64,000 nt of DNA from Litchfieldia salsa. Its GTDB lineage: Bacteria; Bacillota; Bacilli; Bacillales; Bacillaceae_L. Below the pieces are notes generated by a model that searched no databases, was not told where the DNA came from, and worked only from the letters and a program-made list of their open reading frames with translations. This document shows positions 1-7,959 of this stretch, one piece after another (the first letter of the stretch is position 1; every line of letters begins with the position of its first letter). The stretch is from contig NZ_FNJU01000002.1 of assembly GCF_900104555.1 (NCBI RefSeq), positions 1 to 64,000 of the forward strand, written 5' to 3'. The translations under genes and the position numbers were made by a program.

Positions 1-97
1 CAACAGGCATAAGACGAGCCGGCTTGAAGGTTGCTTTTTAACCTTCCAGACGGATTGACTTATGACCCCGAGCCGATGGCACCTGGAGCTAGACACC
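1..97. repeat. Dispersed Bacillaceae intergenic repeat, partial at window edge
   Basis: Read on the minus strand this stretch begins GGTGTCTAGCTCCAG and carries two internal inverted repeats (GGAAGGTT/AACCTTCC and related arms). From memory, elements starting TGTCTAGCTCCAG are scattered between genes in many Bacillus genomes; no search was run. A short relic of the same start occurs near 6440. The element probably continues beyond base 1. It lies just downstream of the korB terminator. Confidence 0.55.
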
Positions 98-127
98 AAA
101 AATCGAGTTCAAAATTTTTCACAATAG

Positions 128-168
128 AAAACCCCACCTTTAGTCAGAAACATAAAGGTGGGGTTTTT
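128..168 (-). terminator. Rho-independent terminator after korB
   Basis: Perfect 14-bp stem (129-142 with 153-166, AAACCCCACCTTTA and its complement) with a 10-nt loop. T-rich sequence lies on both sides, so it could end transcription from either direction. It sits 7 bases past the korB stop. Confidence 0.9.
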
Positions 169-174
169 ACTTAA

Positions 175-1041
175 TTACATAAATTCTGCTACTAATTTAT
201 TAAACTTTTCCTCGCTCAATTCAAGATCTGAATGAACTAGTGGTGTTTCACTGTAGCCATATACGAGTTCTTGATAAGACTTTTGTTCTTTATTCTGATA
301 AATCAAGCCTGTTACAAGCCCATTATGCTCCATTAGCGTTTGCATTGCTTGCATACGGTTATTTGGATCATAATTCTCAACATCACTTAATTTCGTTAGG
401 TTTTCTTTAAACCAATCATATGTGTTTACCTTATTATAAGTAACACAAGGACTGAAGACATTGATTAAAGAGAACCCTTTATGATTGATTCCAGCTTCAA
501 TAAGAGCTGTTAAATCCTTTAGGTCTGTAGAGAAACTTTGAGCAACAAATGTTGCACCAGCTGTTAAAGCCATTTCCATTACAGATAAAGAAGCCTCTAT
601 TGATCCCTGTGGAGTACTCTTTGTTTTGAACCCTACATCGCTTCGCGGAGAAGTTTGTCCTTTTGTTAAGCCATAGATTTGGTTATCCATAACAATATAG
701 GTAATATCAATATTACGTCTAATCGCATGAATTGTATGACCCATACCAATTGCAAATCCGTCCCCATCTCCACCAGATGCGATAACAGTTAGGTCACGGT
801 TCGCCATTTTCACACCTTGAGCAATCGGTAGTGATCTTCCATGAATTCCATGGAAACCGTATGAGTTAATATAACCAGATATACGTCCAGAACAACCAAT
901 TCCTGAAACAACAGCTAAATTATCAGGCTCTAACCCTACATTTGCAGCTGCACGCTGAATTGCGGCTTGTACAGAGAAATCACCACATCCAGGACACCAG
1001 TTTGGCTTCACATTATTACGAAAGTCTTTAAATGTTGCCAT
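175..1041 (-). CDS. korB: 2-oxoacid:ferredoxin oxidoreductase subunit beta
   Basis: Beta subunit of a thiamine-diphosphate 2-oxoacid:ferredoxin oxidoreductase, probably for 2-oxoglutarate, converting 2-oxoacid plus CoA to acyl-CoA, CO2 and reduced ferredoxin. The 288 residues carry WCPGCGD at 15-21, Cys50 and Cys199, matching the four [4Fe-4S] ligands of the family. The TPP/Mg motif GDGDGF starts at 91 and ends with Asn120. The ATG follows AAGGAG, which lies within the end of korA; only 2 bases separate the genes, so translation is coupled. Substrate choice is family inference. No ferredoxin gene is visible here. Confidence 0.93.
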   Translation of the reverse strand: MATFKDFRNNVKPNWCPGCGDFSVQAAIQRAAANVGLEPDNLAVVSGIGCSGRISGYINSYGFHGIHGRSLPIAQGVKMANRDLTVIASGGDGDGFAIGMGHTIHAIRRNIDITYIVMDNQIYGLTKGQTSPRSDVGFKTKSTPQGSIEASLSVMEMALTAGATFVAQSFSTDLKDLTALIEAGINHKGFSLINVFSPCVTYNKVNTYDWFKENLTKLSDVENYDPNNRMQAMQTLMEHNGLVTGLIYQNKEQKSYQELVYGYSETPLVHSDLELSEEKFNKLVAEFM

Positions 1042-1043
1042 CT

Positions 1044-2783
1044 TTAGAACAACTCCTTACACTTTGTGTGAATTTCATGAGGTATGAACGGATTACCATC
1101 GTATTTTAAAAGATTGATAATCTTTTCCGCATGACCTACATTCATTTTCATTATGTTAGCGAGCTGACCTGTAGCGTTATTTTCAACAACTACCACCTTT
1201 TTTGCTGATTGCATGAGTGGTAAAAGTTCATTTGTCGGGAATGGATGCAATAATCGAATATGTGCGTGGTTGGCTTTTATACCATCCTGCTCTAATCTTG
1301 TCATTGCTTCCTCAATTGTTCCACGAGTAGAATTAAAACCTACAATTAATACATCAGCTTCTTCGTATTTCGCATTCTTGTGAACCGGTGTATCAAATTT
1401 AATATTATCAAGCTTTCTTAAACGTTTATCCATCTGTGCATTACGATTTGATGCACTCTCAGAAGGCTTACCTGATTCATCATGTTCAACACCAGTTACA
1501 TGGTAGATTCCATTTTTCGTACCTGGAACAATACGAGTTGAAACACCATCTTCAGTTACTTCAAAACGCTTAAAGTAATCTTTATTTGGGTTGTCTGGCA
1601 ATTCAGGATTTAAATCTAACTTACCTCTTCGAATTTCAATCTTGCTATAATCCAATGGTTCTACAGTCTGTTTTCCAAGTGAAAGCTGTAGATCTGTTAA
1701 AAGGATTACAGGACATTGGAATTCCTCTGCAATATTAAATGCTTCAACTGCATCATAAAATGCTTCTTGAACAGTACTTGGTGCCATAACCACTTTTGGA
1801 ATTTCACCGTGTGTACCATAGATCATAGCCATCAAATCGGATTGCTCCTGTTTCGTAGGTAAACCTGTACTTGGGCCCCCACGTTGAGTATCGACAATGA
1901 CAAGTGGAGTTTCAGTAATACCAGAAAGACCAATTGCCTCCATCATTAATGAAAGTCCCGGACCAGCAGATGCAGTCAATGTTCTAACTCCCGCATAATT
2001 ACCACCGATTGCCATTGTACAGGCAGCAATTTCGTCCTCTGTTTGAATAACAGTTCCACCAAATTCAGGTAACTTTTTAATTAAGTATTCCATAATTTCT
2101 GATGCAGGTGTAATAGGATATGCTGGCATAAAACGTGCGCCACCAGCTAAAGCACCCATTGCGATTGCATCATTACCAATCATGAACATACGTTTTTTTC
2201 CATCTGCTTTTTCAAGTTGCATCGTTTGAATAGTTTCGCCAAGTTGGTTCTTTAAATAGTCTGCTCCACTTTTAATGGCTTCCATATTTTTGTCAACAAC
2301 TTGCTGACCTTTGCGGCCAAAAATCTCTTTAACTACTTCTAAGTATACATTGATATCTAAATCTAATAACGCGCTAGAAGCACCTACAGCAACCATGTTT
2401 TTCATTAAAGATGTTCCAAGGTCACTGGCGATTTCTGTAAATGGAACCGCATACAAGCTTGCTTTTGAATCGTCTGATATTGAAGGATTGAATTTAGAAT
2501 CCGCGATGACTACTCCGCCTTCACGTAATTCATGAGAATTAACATCAATTGTTTCTTGGTCAAAAGCTACTAAAATATCAAGGTCGTCTGATATTGAACG
2601 AACCTGTGTTGTACTTACTCGAATCTTATTGTTCGTATGTCCACCTTTAATACGTGATGAGAAATGACGGTAACCGTATAAATAATAGCCTAACCGATTA
2701 AGTGCAATGGAAAAAATTTCCCCTGTACTTTCAATTCCTTCCCCTTGTTGTCCTCCAACTTTCCATGAAAGTTGATTGATCAT
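1044..2783 (-). CDS. korA: 2-oxoacid:ferredoxin oxidoreductase subunit alpha (gamma-alpha fusion)
   Basis: Partner of korB. The 579-residue protein is the usual Bacillus fusion: an N-terminal gamma domain beginning near GGQQGEGIESTG (about 10-190) and an alpha pyrimidine-binding domain with YPITPASEIMEYL and QTEDEIAAC (about 200-400), then the C-terminal domain III/II region. Together the two subunits make a four-domain enzyme. The ATG is preceded by AAAGGGG at good spacing. A catabolite-responsive-element-like site lies about 165-181 bp upstream, which would fit carbon-source control of this TCA-linked enzyme. Confidence 0.93.
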   Translation of the reverse strand: MINQLSWKVGGQQGEGIESTGEIFSIALNRLGYYLYGYRHFSSRIKGGHTNNKIRVSTTQVRSISDDLDILVAFDQETIDVNSHELREGGVVIADSKFNPSISDDSKASLYAVPFTEIASDLGTSLMKNMVAVGASSALLDLDINVYLEVVKEIFGRKGQQVVDKNMEAIKSGADYLKNQLGETIQTMQLEKADGKKRMFMIGNDAIAMGALAGGARFMPAYPITPASEIMEYLIKKLPEFGGTVIQTEDEIAACTMAIGGNYAGVRTLTASAGPGLSLMMEAIGLSGITETPLVIVDTQRGGPSTGLPTKQEQSDLMAMIYGTHGEIPKVVMAPSTVQEAFYDAVEAFNIAEEFQCPVILLTDLQLSLGKQTVEPLDYSKIEIRRGKLDLNPELPDNPNKDYFKRFEVTEDGVSTRIVPGTKNGIYHVTGVEHDESGKPSESASNRNAQMDKRLRKLDNIKFDTPVHKNAKYEEADVLIVGFNSTRGTIEEAMTRLEQDGIKANHAHIRLLHPFPTNELLPLMQSAKKVVVVENNATGQLANIMKMNVGHAEKIINLLKYDGNPFIPHEIHTKCKELF

Positions 2784-3093
2784 GACTTACACCCCTTTGG
2801 AATACGTTCATTGTATGGTTTATGTTTTCTACGTATTAAGTGTAGCACTTTTTCAACTAAATCTCTAGAAATTAATCTGAGTAAACTGATGTGTATACTT
2901 AAACATCACTTTGCATTGAAATATCTTAAAAGTGATTTGTTGAAGATGTACTAAACGCTTTCAATTCTAGACCTAAAAAGTGAAAAAAGCAACCCTTATC
3001 CATCATTTTATGACACTTTCATGAATATTTTTTTGTTTTTTTTGATTTTTATAACTAATTTATTTTTTTATTATTTATAAATACAGCTTTAAC
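2784..3093. other. korA-spoVS intergenic region
   Basis: About 400 bases separate korA from spoVS. They hold the spoVS terminator (3094-3135), the cre-like site (2948-2964) and a long AT-rich tract at 3020-3090. A poor sigma-A-like pair (TTCAAT at 2915-2920 and TATACA at 2892-2897, 17-bp spacer) could drive korAB but matches only half of the -35 consensus. I see no gene. Confidence 0.5.
2948..2964 (-). promoter_or_regulatory. Candidate CcpA-binding cre site upstream of korAB
   Basis: The minus strand reads TTGAAAGCGTTTAGTAC. Against the family consensus WTGNAANCGNWNNCW it differs only at the conserved C near the end (G here). It lies about 165 bp upstream of the korA start. Binding is inferred from sequence only. 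Confidence 0.5.
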
Positions 3094-3135
3094 AAAAAAA
3101 AGTACCAGGTTGTCCTTGTTTGACAACTCGATACT
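3094..3135 (-). terminator. Rho-independent terminator after spoVS
   Basis: The 14-position stem AGTATCGAGTTGTC/GACAACCTGGTACT has two G-U pairs and one mismatch, and is followed on the minus strand by seven T. The wobble pairs work only in the minus-strand RNA, which fixes its direction. Confidence 0.85.
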
Positions 3136-3188
3136 TAAAGATTTAATGGTTGAACCAACAGAAAATATAGTGGTTAAGCAATCATCAT

Positions 3189-3449
3189 TTATCGTGGTTC
3201 TACAATAAGCTTTATAGCTGTTCTTTCTTCACCATCGATGAGAATATCCGTAAACGCAGGAATACAAATTAGGTCGACTCCACTGGGTGCTACGAATCCT
3301 CTTGCAATCGCTACTGCTTTTACTGCTTGATTCAATGCACCTGCTCCAATCGCTTGGATCTCGGCGTTCCCTCTTTCACGTAACACACCAGCAAGTGCAC
3401 CAGCTACAGAGTTAGGATTAGATTTTGCTGAAACTTTTAATATTTCCAT
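3189..3449 (-). CDS. spoVS: Stage V sporulation protein S
   Basis: Small (86 residue) Alba-like sporulation protein needed in B. subtilis for normal progress to stage V and also linked to septation control. The sequence from MEILKVSAKSNPNSVAGALAG to LIVEPR is the full conserved family length. AAGGAGG lies 9 bases before the ATG. A sigma-H-like promoter lies about 110 bp upstream, as expected because the B. subtilis gene is sigma-H dependent. It has its own terminator and is probably monocistronic. Confidence 0.95.
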   Translation of the reverse strand: MEILKVSAKSNPNSVAGALAGVLRERGNAEIQAIGAGALNQAVKAVAIARGFVAPSGVDLICIPAFTDILIDGEERTAIKLIVEPR

Positions 3450-3556
3450 TCCTAATTTCCTCCTTGTTTTCTACAGTATATAGTGAGTTTGTTGTTATTA
3501 GAACCCTAAAAAGTTTAATGATTCCACTCATACTATATTCACTAGGTGTTGGGTGT

Positions 3557-3585
3557 ATTCCTGCTTGTTCCAAATATTTTCCTAA
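3557..3585 (-). promoter_or_regulatory. Candidate sigma-H promoter of spoVS
   Basis: On the minus strand, AGGAAAA (-35 like) is followed after 13 bases by CAGGAAT (-10 like). Sigma-H consensus is RnAGGAWWW, 11-12 bases, RnnGAAT, so the core matches but the spacer is one base long and the R positions differ. It lies in the ymdB-spoVS gap. Confidence 0.35.
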
Positions 3586-3608
3586 AAATTCAAAATCATT
3601 TTCGTTGT

Positions 3609-4403
3609 TTAATCAAAGAAAGGATTATCATCATTGATTAGGATTCTCTTTATTGAAGTTGCATGACCATTTTTATTATCTATATCGATTATTACACCAT
3701 TTAGTTGGGCTCTTCCTTCGACAACATCGAACCTGACAGGAAGAGATGTAATAAATCTTTTTAGAACAGCTTCTGGATTCACACCTAAAATACCATCATA
3801 TGGGCCTGTCATCCCTACATCAGTTATATACGCTGTCCCCTCATCTAATATTCGATTATCCGCCGTTTGTACATGTGTATGGGTTCCTACAACTGCTGAG
3901 ACACGTCCATTTAAATACCAACCCATTGCTTGCTTTTCGCTTGTCGCTTCAGCATGAAAATCAACAAAGATGAATTGAGTTCTCTTTTTTGCTTCTTCGA
4001 TGAGTTTGTCTGCTTTCTTAAAAGGGCAATCTATAGGTGATAAAAAGGTTCTTCCTTGTAAGTTAATAATTGCTAGTTCCATCCCATTTTGCTTACAAAA
4101 CATCATTCCTTGACCTGGTGTTTCCTCGGGGAAGTTCGCTGGCCTTACCATATATTTTGCATCATCAATAAATTCAAAGATTTCCTTCTTATCCCATGTA
4201 TGGTTTCCAAGTGTTACAGCTTGTGCTCCACTTTCTAAAAACTGTCTATATATTTTTTCGGTGATTCCTTTACCGCTTGCCGCGTTCTCACCGTTAATTA
4301 TTGTAAAATGTGGCTGATACTTGGCTTTAAGTTTTGGCAAGTACTCTGACACCATATCACGCCCTGGAGAACCTACTACATCTCCTATAAATAGTATTTT
4401 CAT
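3609..4403 (-). CDS. ymdB: Metallophosphoesterase YmdB (2',3'-cyclic-nucleotide 2'-phosphodiesterase family)
   Basis: Binuclear-metal phosphodiesterase of the YmdB family; in B. subtilis it affects the choice between motility and biofilm and nanotube formation. Of 264 residues, the first metal motif GDVVGSPGRD starts at 7, NGENAASGKG near 38, GNHTWD near 66 and GTHTHVQTADN near 173, all intact. AAAGGAGC precedes the ATG. It follows rny but a terminator separates them, so it may have its own promoter or depend on readthrough. Cellular role is by homology. Confidence 0.92.
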   Translation of the reverse strand: MKILFIGDVVGSPGRDMVSEYLPKLKAKYQPHFTIINGENAASGKGITEKIYRQFLESGAQAVTLGNHTWDKKEIFEFIDDAKYMVRPANFPEETPGQGMMFCKQNGMELAIINLQGRTFLSPIDCPFKKADKLIEEAKKRTQFIFVDFHAEATSEKQAMGWYLNGRVSAVVGTHTHVQTADNRILDEGTAYITDVGMTGPYDGILGVNPEAVLKRFITSLPVRFDVVEGRAQLNGVIIDIDNKNGHATSIKRILINDDNPFFD

Positions 4404-4498
4404 AAAAAAGCTCCTTTTTAATTTTCTATGCTATAGTTTTACATACTTTTGGTTAATAGGCAATTGTTAGTAACATATGTAAGATTCAATATTTACAC

Positions 4499-4530
4499 AA
4501 AAAAAAGGGGGTCATAATGACCACCTTTTA
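4499..4530 (-). terminator. Rho-independent terminator overlapping the rny stop codon
   Basis: The stem AAAAGGTGGTCA/TGACCCCCTTTT (one T-C mismatch) overlaps the last codon of rny and is followed by eight T on the minus strand. Confidence 0.8.
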
Positions 4531-6096
4531 TTTTGCATATTCAACAGCTCGCGTTTCACGGATAACTGTTACCTTTATGTGCCCTGGATAGTCGAGTTCT
4601 TCCTCTATACGTTTTCGAATATCACGAGCTAAGCGATGTGCTTCTAGATCATCAATCGCATCTGGCTTAACTAATATTCTGACTTCACGTCCAGCCTGAA
4701 TAGCAAAAGATTTTTCTACGCCTTCATACGACTCAGAAATCTCTTCTAGCTTCTCTAAGCGACGAATATAATTTTCTAAGGTTTCACTTCTTGCACCAGG
4801 TCTTGCGGCAGACAAGGCATCTGCTGCAGCCACTAGAACAGCAATGATTGATGTAGGTTCGAAGTCTCCATGATGGGAGGCAATACTATTGATAACAACC
4901 GGGTGCTCTTTATATTTTGTTGCGAGCTCAACACCAATTTCAACATGACTACCTTCAACTTCATGGTCTATCGCTTTACCTATATCATGGAGAAGGCCAG
5001 CTCGGCGGGCTAATGTTACATCTTCTCCTAGTTCAGCAGCCATTAATCCAGCTAAGAATGCTACTTCTGTTGAATGTTTTAGAACGTTTTGTCCATAACT
5101 AGTTCTGAATTTTAATCGTCCTAAGATTTTAATTAAATCTGGATGAAGACCATGTACACCAACTTCAAAAGTTGTTTGTTCACCGACTTCACGGATATAC
5201 TCATCTACTTCACGTCTTGCTTTTTCAACCATTTCCTCAATACGTGCCGGATGGATACGTCCATCTTGTACAAGCTTATCTAGAGCTATTCTAGCTGTTT
5301 CTCGTCTTATTGGATCAAATCCTGAAAGAATTACTGCTTCTGGTGTATCATCGATAATTAAATCAATCCCTGTTAACGTTTCGAGTGTTCGAATATTACG
5401 CCCTTCTCTTCCTATAATTCGACCTTTCATCTCATCATTAGGTAAGTTAACAACAGAAACGGTTGTTTCTGCGACATGATCTGCCGCACATCTTTGTATT
5501 GCAAGTGAAAGTATTTCCTTCGCCTTTTTATCAGCTTCTTCCTTTGCACGACTTTCAGCATCTTTAACCATATAAGCAACATCATGAGCAAGTTCGTTTT
5601 CAACACGCTCAATAATGATTTGTCTCGCTTGTTCACGAGTAAGGCTAGATATTCGTTCTAGTTCAGCCTGTTGCTTGTGTACCATCTCGTCCACTTTGCT
5701 TTCCATCTCTTCAATATGCTGTTGTTTTTCGTTAAGAGAATTCTCTCTCTTTTCCAACATGGATTCACGTTTGTCTAGAGTTTCATCTTTACGATCAAGA
5801 TTCTCTTCTTTTTGCATTAATCGATTTTCTTGTTTTTGGAGTTCGCTTCTGCGATCACGAATGTCTCGTTCTGCCTCTGTACGAAATTTGTGAATTTCAT
5901 CCTTTGCCTCTAATAATGCTTCTTTCTTTAGTGAATCTGCTTCACGATTTGCATCATCAATGATCTGTTCTGCAGCACCTTTGGCACCAGCAATCTTAGT
6001 TTCTGCAATGGATTTACGAACAAAAAAGCCAACAACTGCACCGACGATTAGGCCAAGCAGAGTGGAGATGATTCCTGTAATAATGGTTTCCATCAT
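4528..6096 (-). CDS. rny: Ribonuclease Y
   Basis: Membrane-anchored endoribonuclease that starts bulk mRNA decay in Firmicutes. The 522 residues comprise one N-terminal membrane segment (about 5-27), a long highly charged coiled coil (about 30-190), a KH domain with [12 protein letters not shown] near 225-236, and an HD domain with catalytic His370-Asp371 in [12 protein letters not shown]. Two adjacent ATG codons (6096 and 6093) follow GAGGAGGTGAC; the second has the better spacing (7 instead of 4), so the protein may be 521 residues. A strong sigma-A promoter lies 230 bp upstream, giving a leader of about 220 nt. Confidence 0.96.
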   Translation of the reverse strand: MMETIITGIISTLLGLIVGAVVGFFVRKSIAETKIAGAKGAAEQIIDDANREADSLKKEALLEAKDEIHKFRTEAERDIRDRRSELQKQENRLMQKEENLDRKDETLDKRESMLEKRENSLNEKQQHIEEMESKVDEMVHKQQAELERISSLTREQARQIIIERVENELAHDVAYMVKDAESRAKEEADKKAKEILSLAIQRCAADHVAETTVSVVNLPNDEMKGRIIGREGRNIRTLETLTGIDLIIDDTPEAVILSGFDPIRRETARIALDKLVQDGRIHPARIEEMVEKARREVDEYIREVGEQTTFEVGVHGLHPDLIKILGRLKFRTSYGQNVLKHSTEVAFLAGLMAAELGEDVTLARRAGLLHDIGKAIDHEVEGSHVEIGVELATKYKEHPVVINSIASHHGDFEPTSIIAVLVAAADALSAARPGARSETLENYIRRLEKLEEISESYEGVEKSFAIQAGREVRILVKPDAIDDLEAHRLARDIRKRIEEELDYPGHIKVTVIRETRAVEYAK

Positions 6097-6321
6097 GTCA
6101 CCTCCTCTTGCTATGAACTTTTTCTTGCTAGATCAAAATGTCGGCATGTACATTGTTACATCAGTTTCAACATACAGCACAAAGGCTTGTTTAGCGAATA
6201 GAAGATGTTATTATGTCTTCTATACGGCAATGGTTTTCGGTACTACCTTCTTATTAGGGAAAAAATTACCGAGATTTCTTTTTACGTTTTAATTCTAACA
6301 AAATGTAAAATATACATACTA

Positions 6322-6350
6322 ATTGTAAATGTGTGAAAATTTATTGTCAA
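6322..6350 (-). promoter_or_regulatory. Sigma-A promoter of rny
   Basis: Perfect -35 TTGACA (6345-6350), 17-bp spacer and -10 TACAAT (6322-6327) on the minus strand. Predicted start of transcription is near 6315, about 220 bases before the rny start. The leader contains small inverted repeats (for example AGAAGA/TCTTCT near 6201-6222). Confidence 0.75.
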
Positions 6351-6432
6351 GGCCTGTCGCATCCGCTGTTACTTTTATTTGGAAATTAATACATGATAAT
6401 GAGTTTTATCTAGTATTTTCCCTAAGAAAAGT

Positions 6433-6456
6433 CGAAGCTGATGGAGCTAGACATCA
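6433..6456. repeat. Relic of the TGTCTAGCTCCA repeat
   Basis: The minus strand reads GATGTCTAGCTCCATCAGC, matching the first 15 or so bases of the repeat at 1-97 and then diverging. It appears to be the stump of a copy, next to an inverted-repeat element of a different family. Confidence 0.45.
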
Positions 6457-6480
6457 AAGCTAAGCTACTATTTTTAAAAG

Positions 6481-6637
6481 GCTGTTTTCGTATAAATTGA
6501 TGCTTTTAAAGCCGCAGGCTGAATACACTCCGCGTCCGGCGGGTGACCAGTGAGCCCGCAGGAGTCTACGTGTCATCCTGCTTGTATCTACCATTTCAAT
6601 ACTTTATGTCTAAAACAACAAAATTTGCGAAAAGAGC
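6481..6637. mobile_element. MITE-like inverted-repeat element, copy 1 (internally deleted)
   Basis: Ends GCTGTTTTCG (6481-6490) and CGAAAAGAGC (6628-6637) are inverted repeats with one mismatch; flanking TTTTTAAAA/TTTTTAAAA-type sequence extends the pairing to about 20 positions. Inside it shares long blocks with 30308-30508, including ACACTCCGCGTCCGGCGGG and CCCGCAGGAGTCTACGTGT. It lacks about 46 bases of the centre present in copy 2. It encodes no protein. The GC-rich core resembles a hairpin repeat that I recall as common between genes in Bacillaceae. Confidence 0.6.
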
Positions 6638-6642
6638 TTTTT

Positions 6643-6676
6643 AAAAAAAGAGACACGAAAAATCGTGTCTCTTTTG
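6643..6676 (-). terminator. Rho-independent terminator after recA
   Basis: Perfect 13-bp stem AAAAGAGACACGA with a 4-base loop and a run of T on the minus strand, 6 bases past the recA stop. Confidence 0.92.
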
Positions 6677-6681
6677 AAATA

Positions 6682-7722
6682 TCAGTCTAGTAAATTTAAT
6701 TCATCTTGTCCTTCATCAACTGGCTCTGCAACATCTTGATCAAGACCGTGATGTTTGCGGATTTGTTCTTGAATTTCTTTTCTAAGAACAGGATTCTCTT
6801 TTAAGAATTGTTTAGCATTTTCACGCCCTTGACCTAAACGCTCTTCATTGTATGAGTACCATGAGCCACTCTTTTGAACGATATCTAAGTCAGAACCAAT
6901 ATCAATGATTTCACCTTCTCTTGATATTCCTTCACCATACATAATGTCCACTTCAGCCACTCTAAACGGAGGAGCAACTTTGTTCTTAACGACTTTAATT
7001 TTAGTTTTATTACCAACAATATCGTTTCCTTGCTTAAGCTGTTCCGCACGACGAACTTCCAAACGTACTGATGAGTAGAATTTCAGTGCACGACCACCAG
7101 GTGTTGTTTCTGGGTTCCCGAACATAACTCCAACTTTTTCACGAATTTGGTTAATAAAGATTGCGATCGTTTTCGATTTGTTAATCGCACCTGAAAGCTT
7201 ACGTAGGGCTTGAGACATTAAACGAGCTTGTAATCCAACATGTGAATCACCCATCTCCCCTTCAATTTCAGCCTTTGGCACTAATGCAGCAACTGAGTCA
7301 ATAACAAGAATATCTACAGCACCACTTCGAACAAGTGCTTCTGCAATTTCAAGAGCTTGCTCTCCTGTGTCAGGCTGTGATAAAAGTAATTCATCTATAT
7401 TAACTCCAAGCTTTTGTGCATAAACTGGGTCCAATGCATGTTCTGCATCAATAAATGCAGCTTGTCCGCCGTTTTGTTGTACTTCAGCAATCGCATGTAG
7501 TGCTACAGTTGTTTTACCAGAGCTTTCTGGGCCATAGATCTCGACCACTCGACCTCTAGGATAACCACCGACTCCTAATGCAACATCCAGTGCTAGTGAT
7601 CCACTTGGAGATGTTGAGATTTTACGGTCAGTTTGTTCTCCTAGCTTCATGATAGAACCTTTACCAAACTGCTTTTCTATTTGTTTTAAAGCCATTTCTA
7701 AGGCTGCTTGACGATCGCTCAC
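6682..7722 (-). CDS. recA: Recombinase RecA
   Basis: ATP-dependent strand-exchange protein and coprotease for LexA. The 346 residues include Walker A GPESSGKT at 64-71, the Walker B region LVIDSVAAL and loop L2 [17 protein letters not shown]. The reading frame is open a further 61 codons upstream to 7905, but the start is GTG at 7722: AGGAGG is 7 bases before it, and the protein then begins [22 protein letters not shown] as in other RecA proteins. A SOS box and sigma-A promoter lie inside that open upstream stretch. It follows cinA but has its own promoter and terminator. Confidence 0.97.
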   Translation of the reverse strand: MSDRQAALEMALKQIEKQFGKGSIMKLGEQTDRKISTSPSGSLALDVALGVGGYPRGRVVEIYGPESSGKTTVALHAIAEVQQNGGQAAFIDAEHALDPVYAQKLGVNIDELLLSQPDTGEQALEIAEALVRSGAVDILVIDSVAALVPKAEIEGEMGDSHVGLQARLMSQALRKLSGAINKSKTIAIFINQIREKVGVMFGNPETTPGGRALKFYSSVRLEVRRAEQLKQGNDIVGNKTKIKVVKNKVAPPFRVAEVDIMYGEGISREGEIIDIGSDLDIVQKSGSWYSYNEERLGQGRENAKQFLKENPVLRKEIQEQIRKHHGLDQDVAEPVDEGQDELNLLD

Positions 7723-7756
7723 TTTATTTCCTCCCTTTTTCTTTGAAACTATTAAT

Positions 7757-7785
7757 ACTATAACTTGTTTCGTCTCATTTGCCAA
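7757..7785 (-). promoter_or_regulatory. Sigma-A promoter of recA
   Basis: TTGGCA (7780-7785), 17-bp spacer, TATAGT (7757-7762) on the minus strand, giving a 5' UTR of roughly 30 nt to the GTG start. Confidence 0.75.
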
Positions 7786-7794
7786 GTAAAAAGT

Positions 7795-7808
7795 CGAACA
7801 CTCATTCG
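7795..7808 (-). promoter_or_regulatory. LexA (DinR) SOS box of recA
   Basis: The minus strand reads CGAATGAGTGTTCG, one mismatch from the Bacillus LexA site CGAAC-N4-GTTCG. From memory it closely resembles the recA box of B. subtilis (CGAATATGCGTTCG). It lies 9 bp upstream of the -35 hexamer. Confidence 0.8.
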
Positions 7809-7922
7809 TTTTTTTGACCACCAGTTTATGGTTAAATCCAAAGTTTATTCCTTCAAAATTTAATAATAACTGATTACTAGTAGTTAAAAATGATATTTTT
7901 AACATTGTCCCAGCTAATGTGA

Positions 7923-7954
7923 AAGGGACAGAGTTTTATTAGCATCTGTCCCTT
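7923..7954 (-). terminator. Weak hairpin between cinA and recA genes
   Basis: Perfect 10-bp stem AAGGGACAGA/TCTGTCCCTT, 12-nt loop, just after the cinA stop. The T tract after it is poor (TTTCACATT), so it may only reduce readthrough into recA. Confidence 0.5.
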
Positions 7955-7959
7955 CCTCA

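Larger units (their letters stand above)
6097..6680. other. rny-recA intergenic region
   Basis: This 585-base gap holds, from right to left, the recA terminator, an inverted-repeat element (6481-6637), a relic of a second repeat family (6433-6456), the rny promoter and the rny leader. I see no coding sequence in it. Confidence 0.7.

Noticed and set aside
2772-2954. 60-residue plus-strand frame upstream of korA
   Set aside because: Overlaps the korA start and the regulatory gap, with no ribosome binding site.
3010-3090. AT-rich tract between korA and spoVS as a replication or attachment site
   Set aside because: It is simply A/T-rich without repeats, DnaA boxes or direct repeats flanking foreign DNA.
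6682-7905. RecA with a 61-residue N-terminal extension
   Set aside because: The extension is AT-rich, covers the promoter and LexA box, and has no ribosome binding site; the GTG at 7722 has a perfect one and gives the standard N-terminus.
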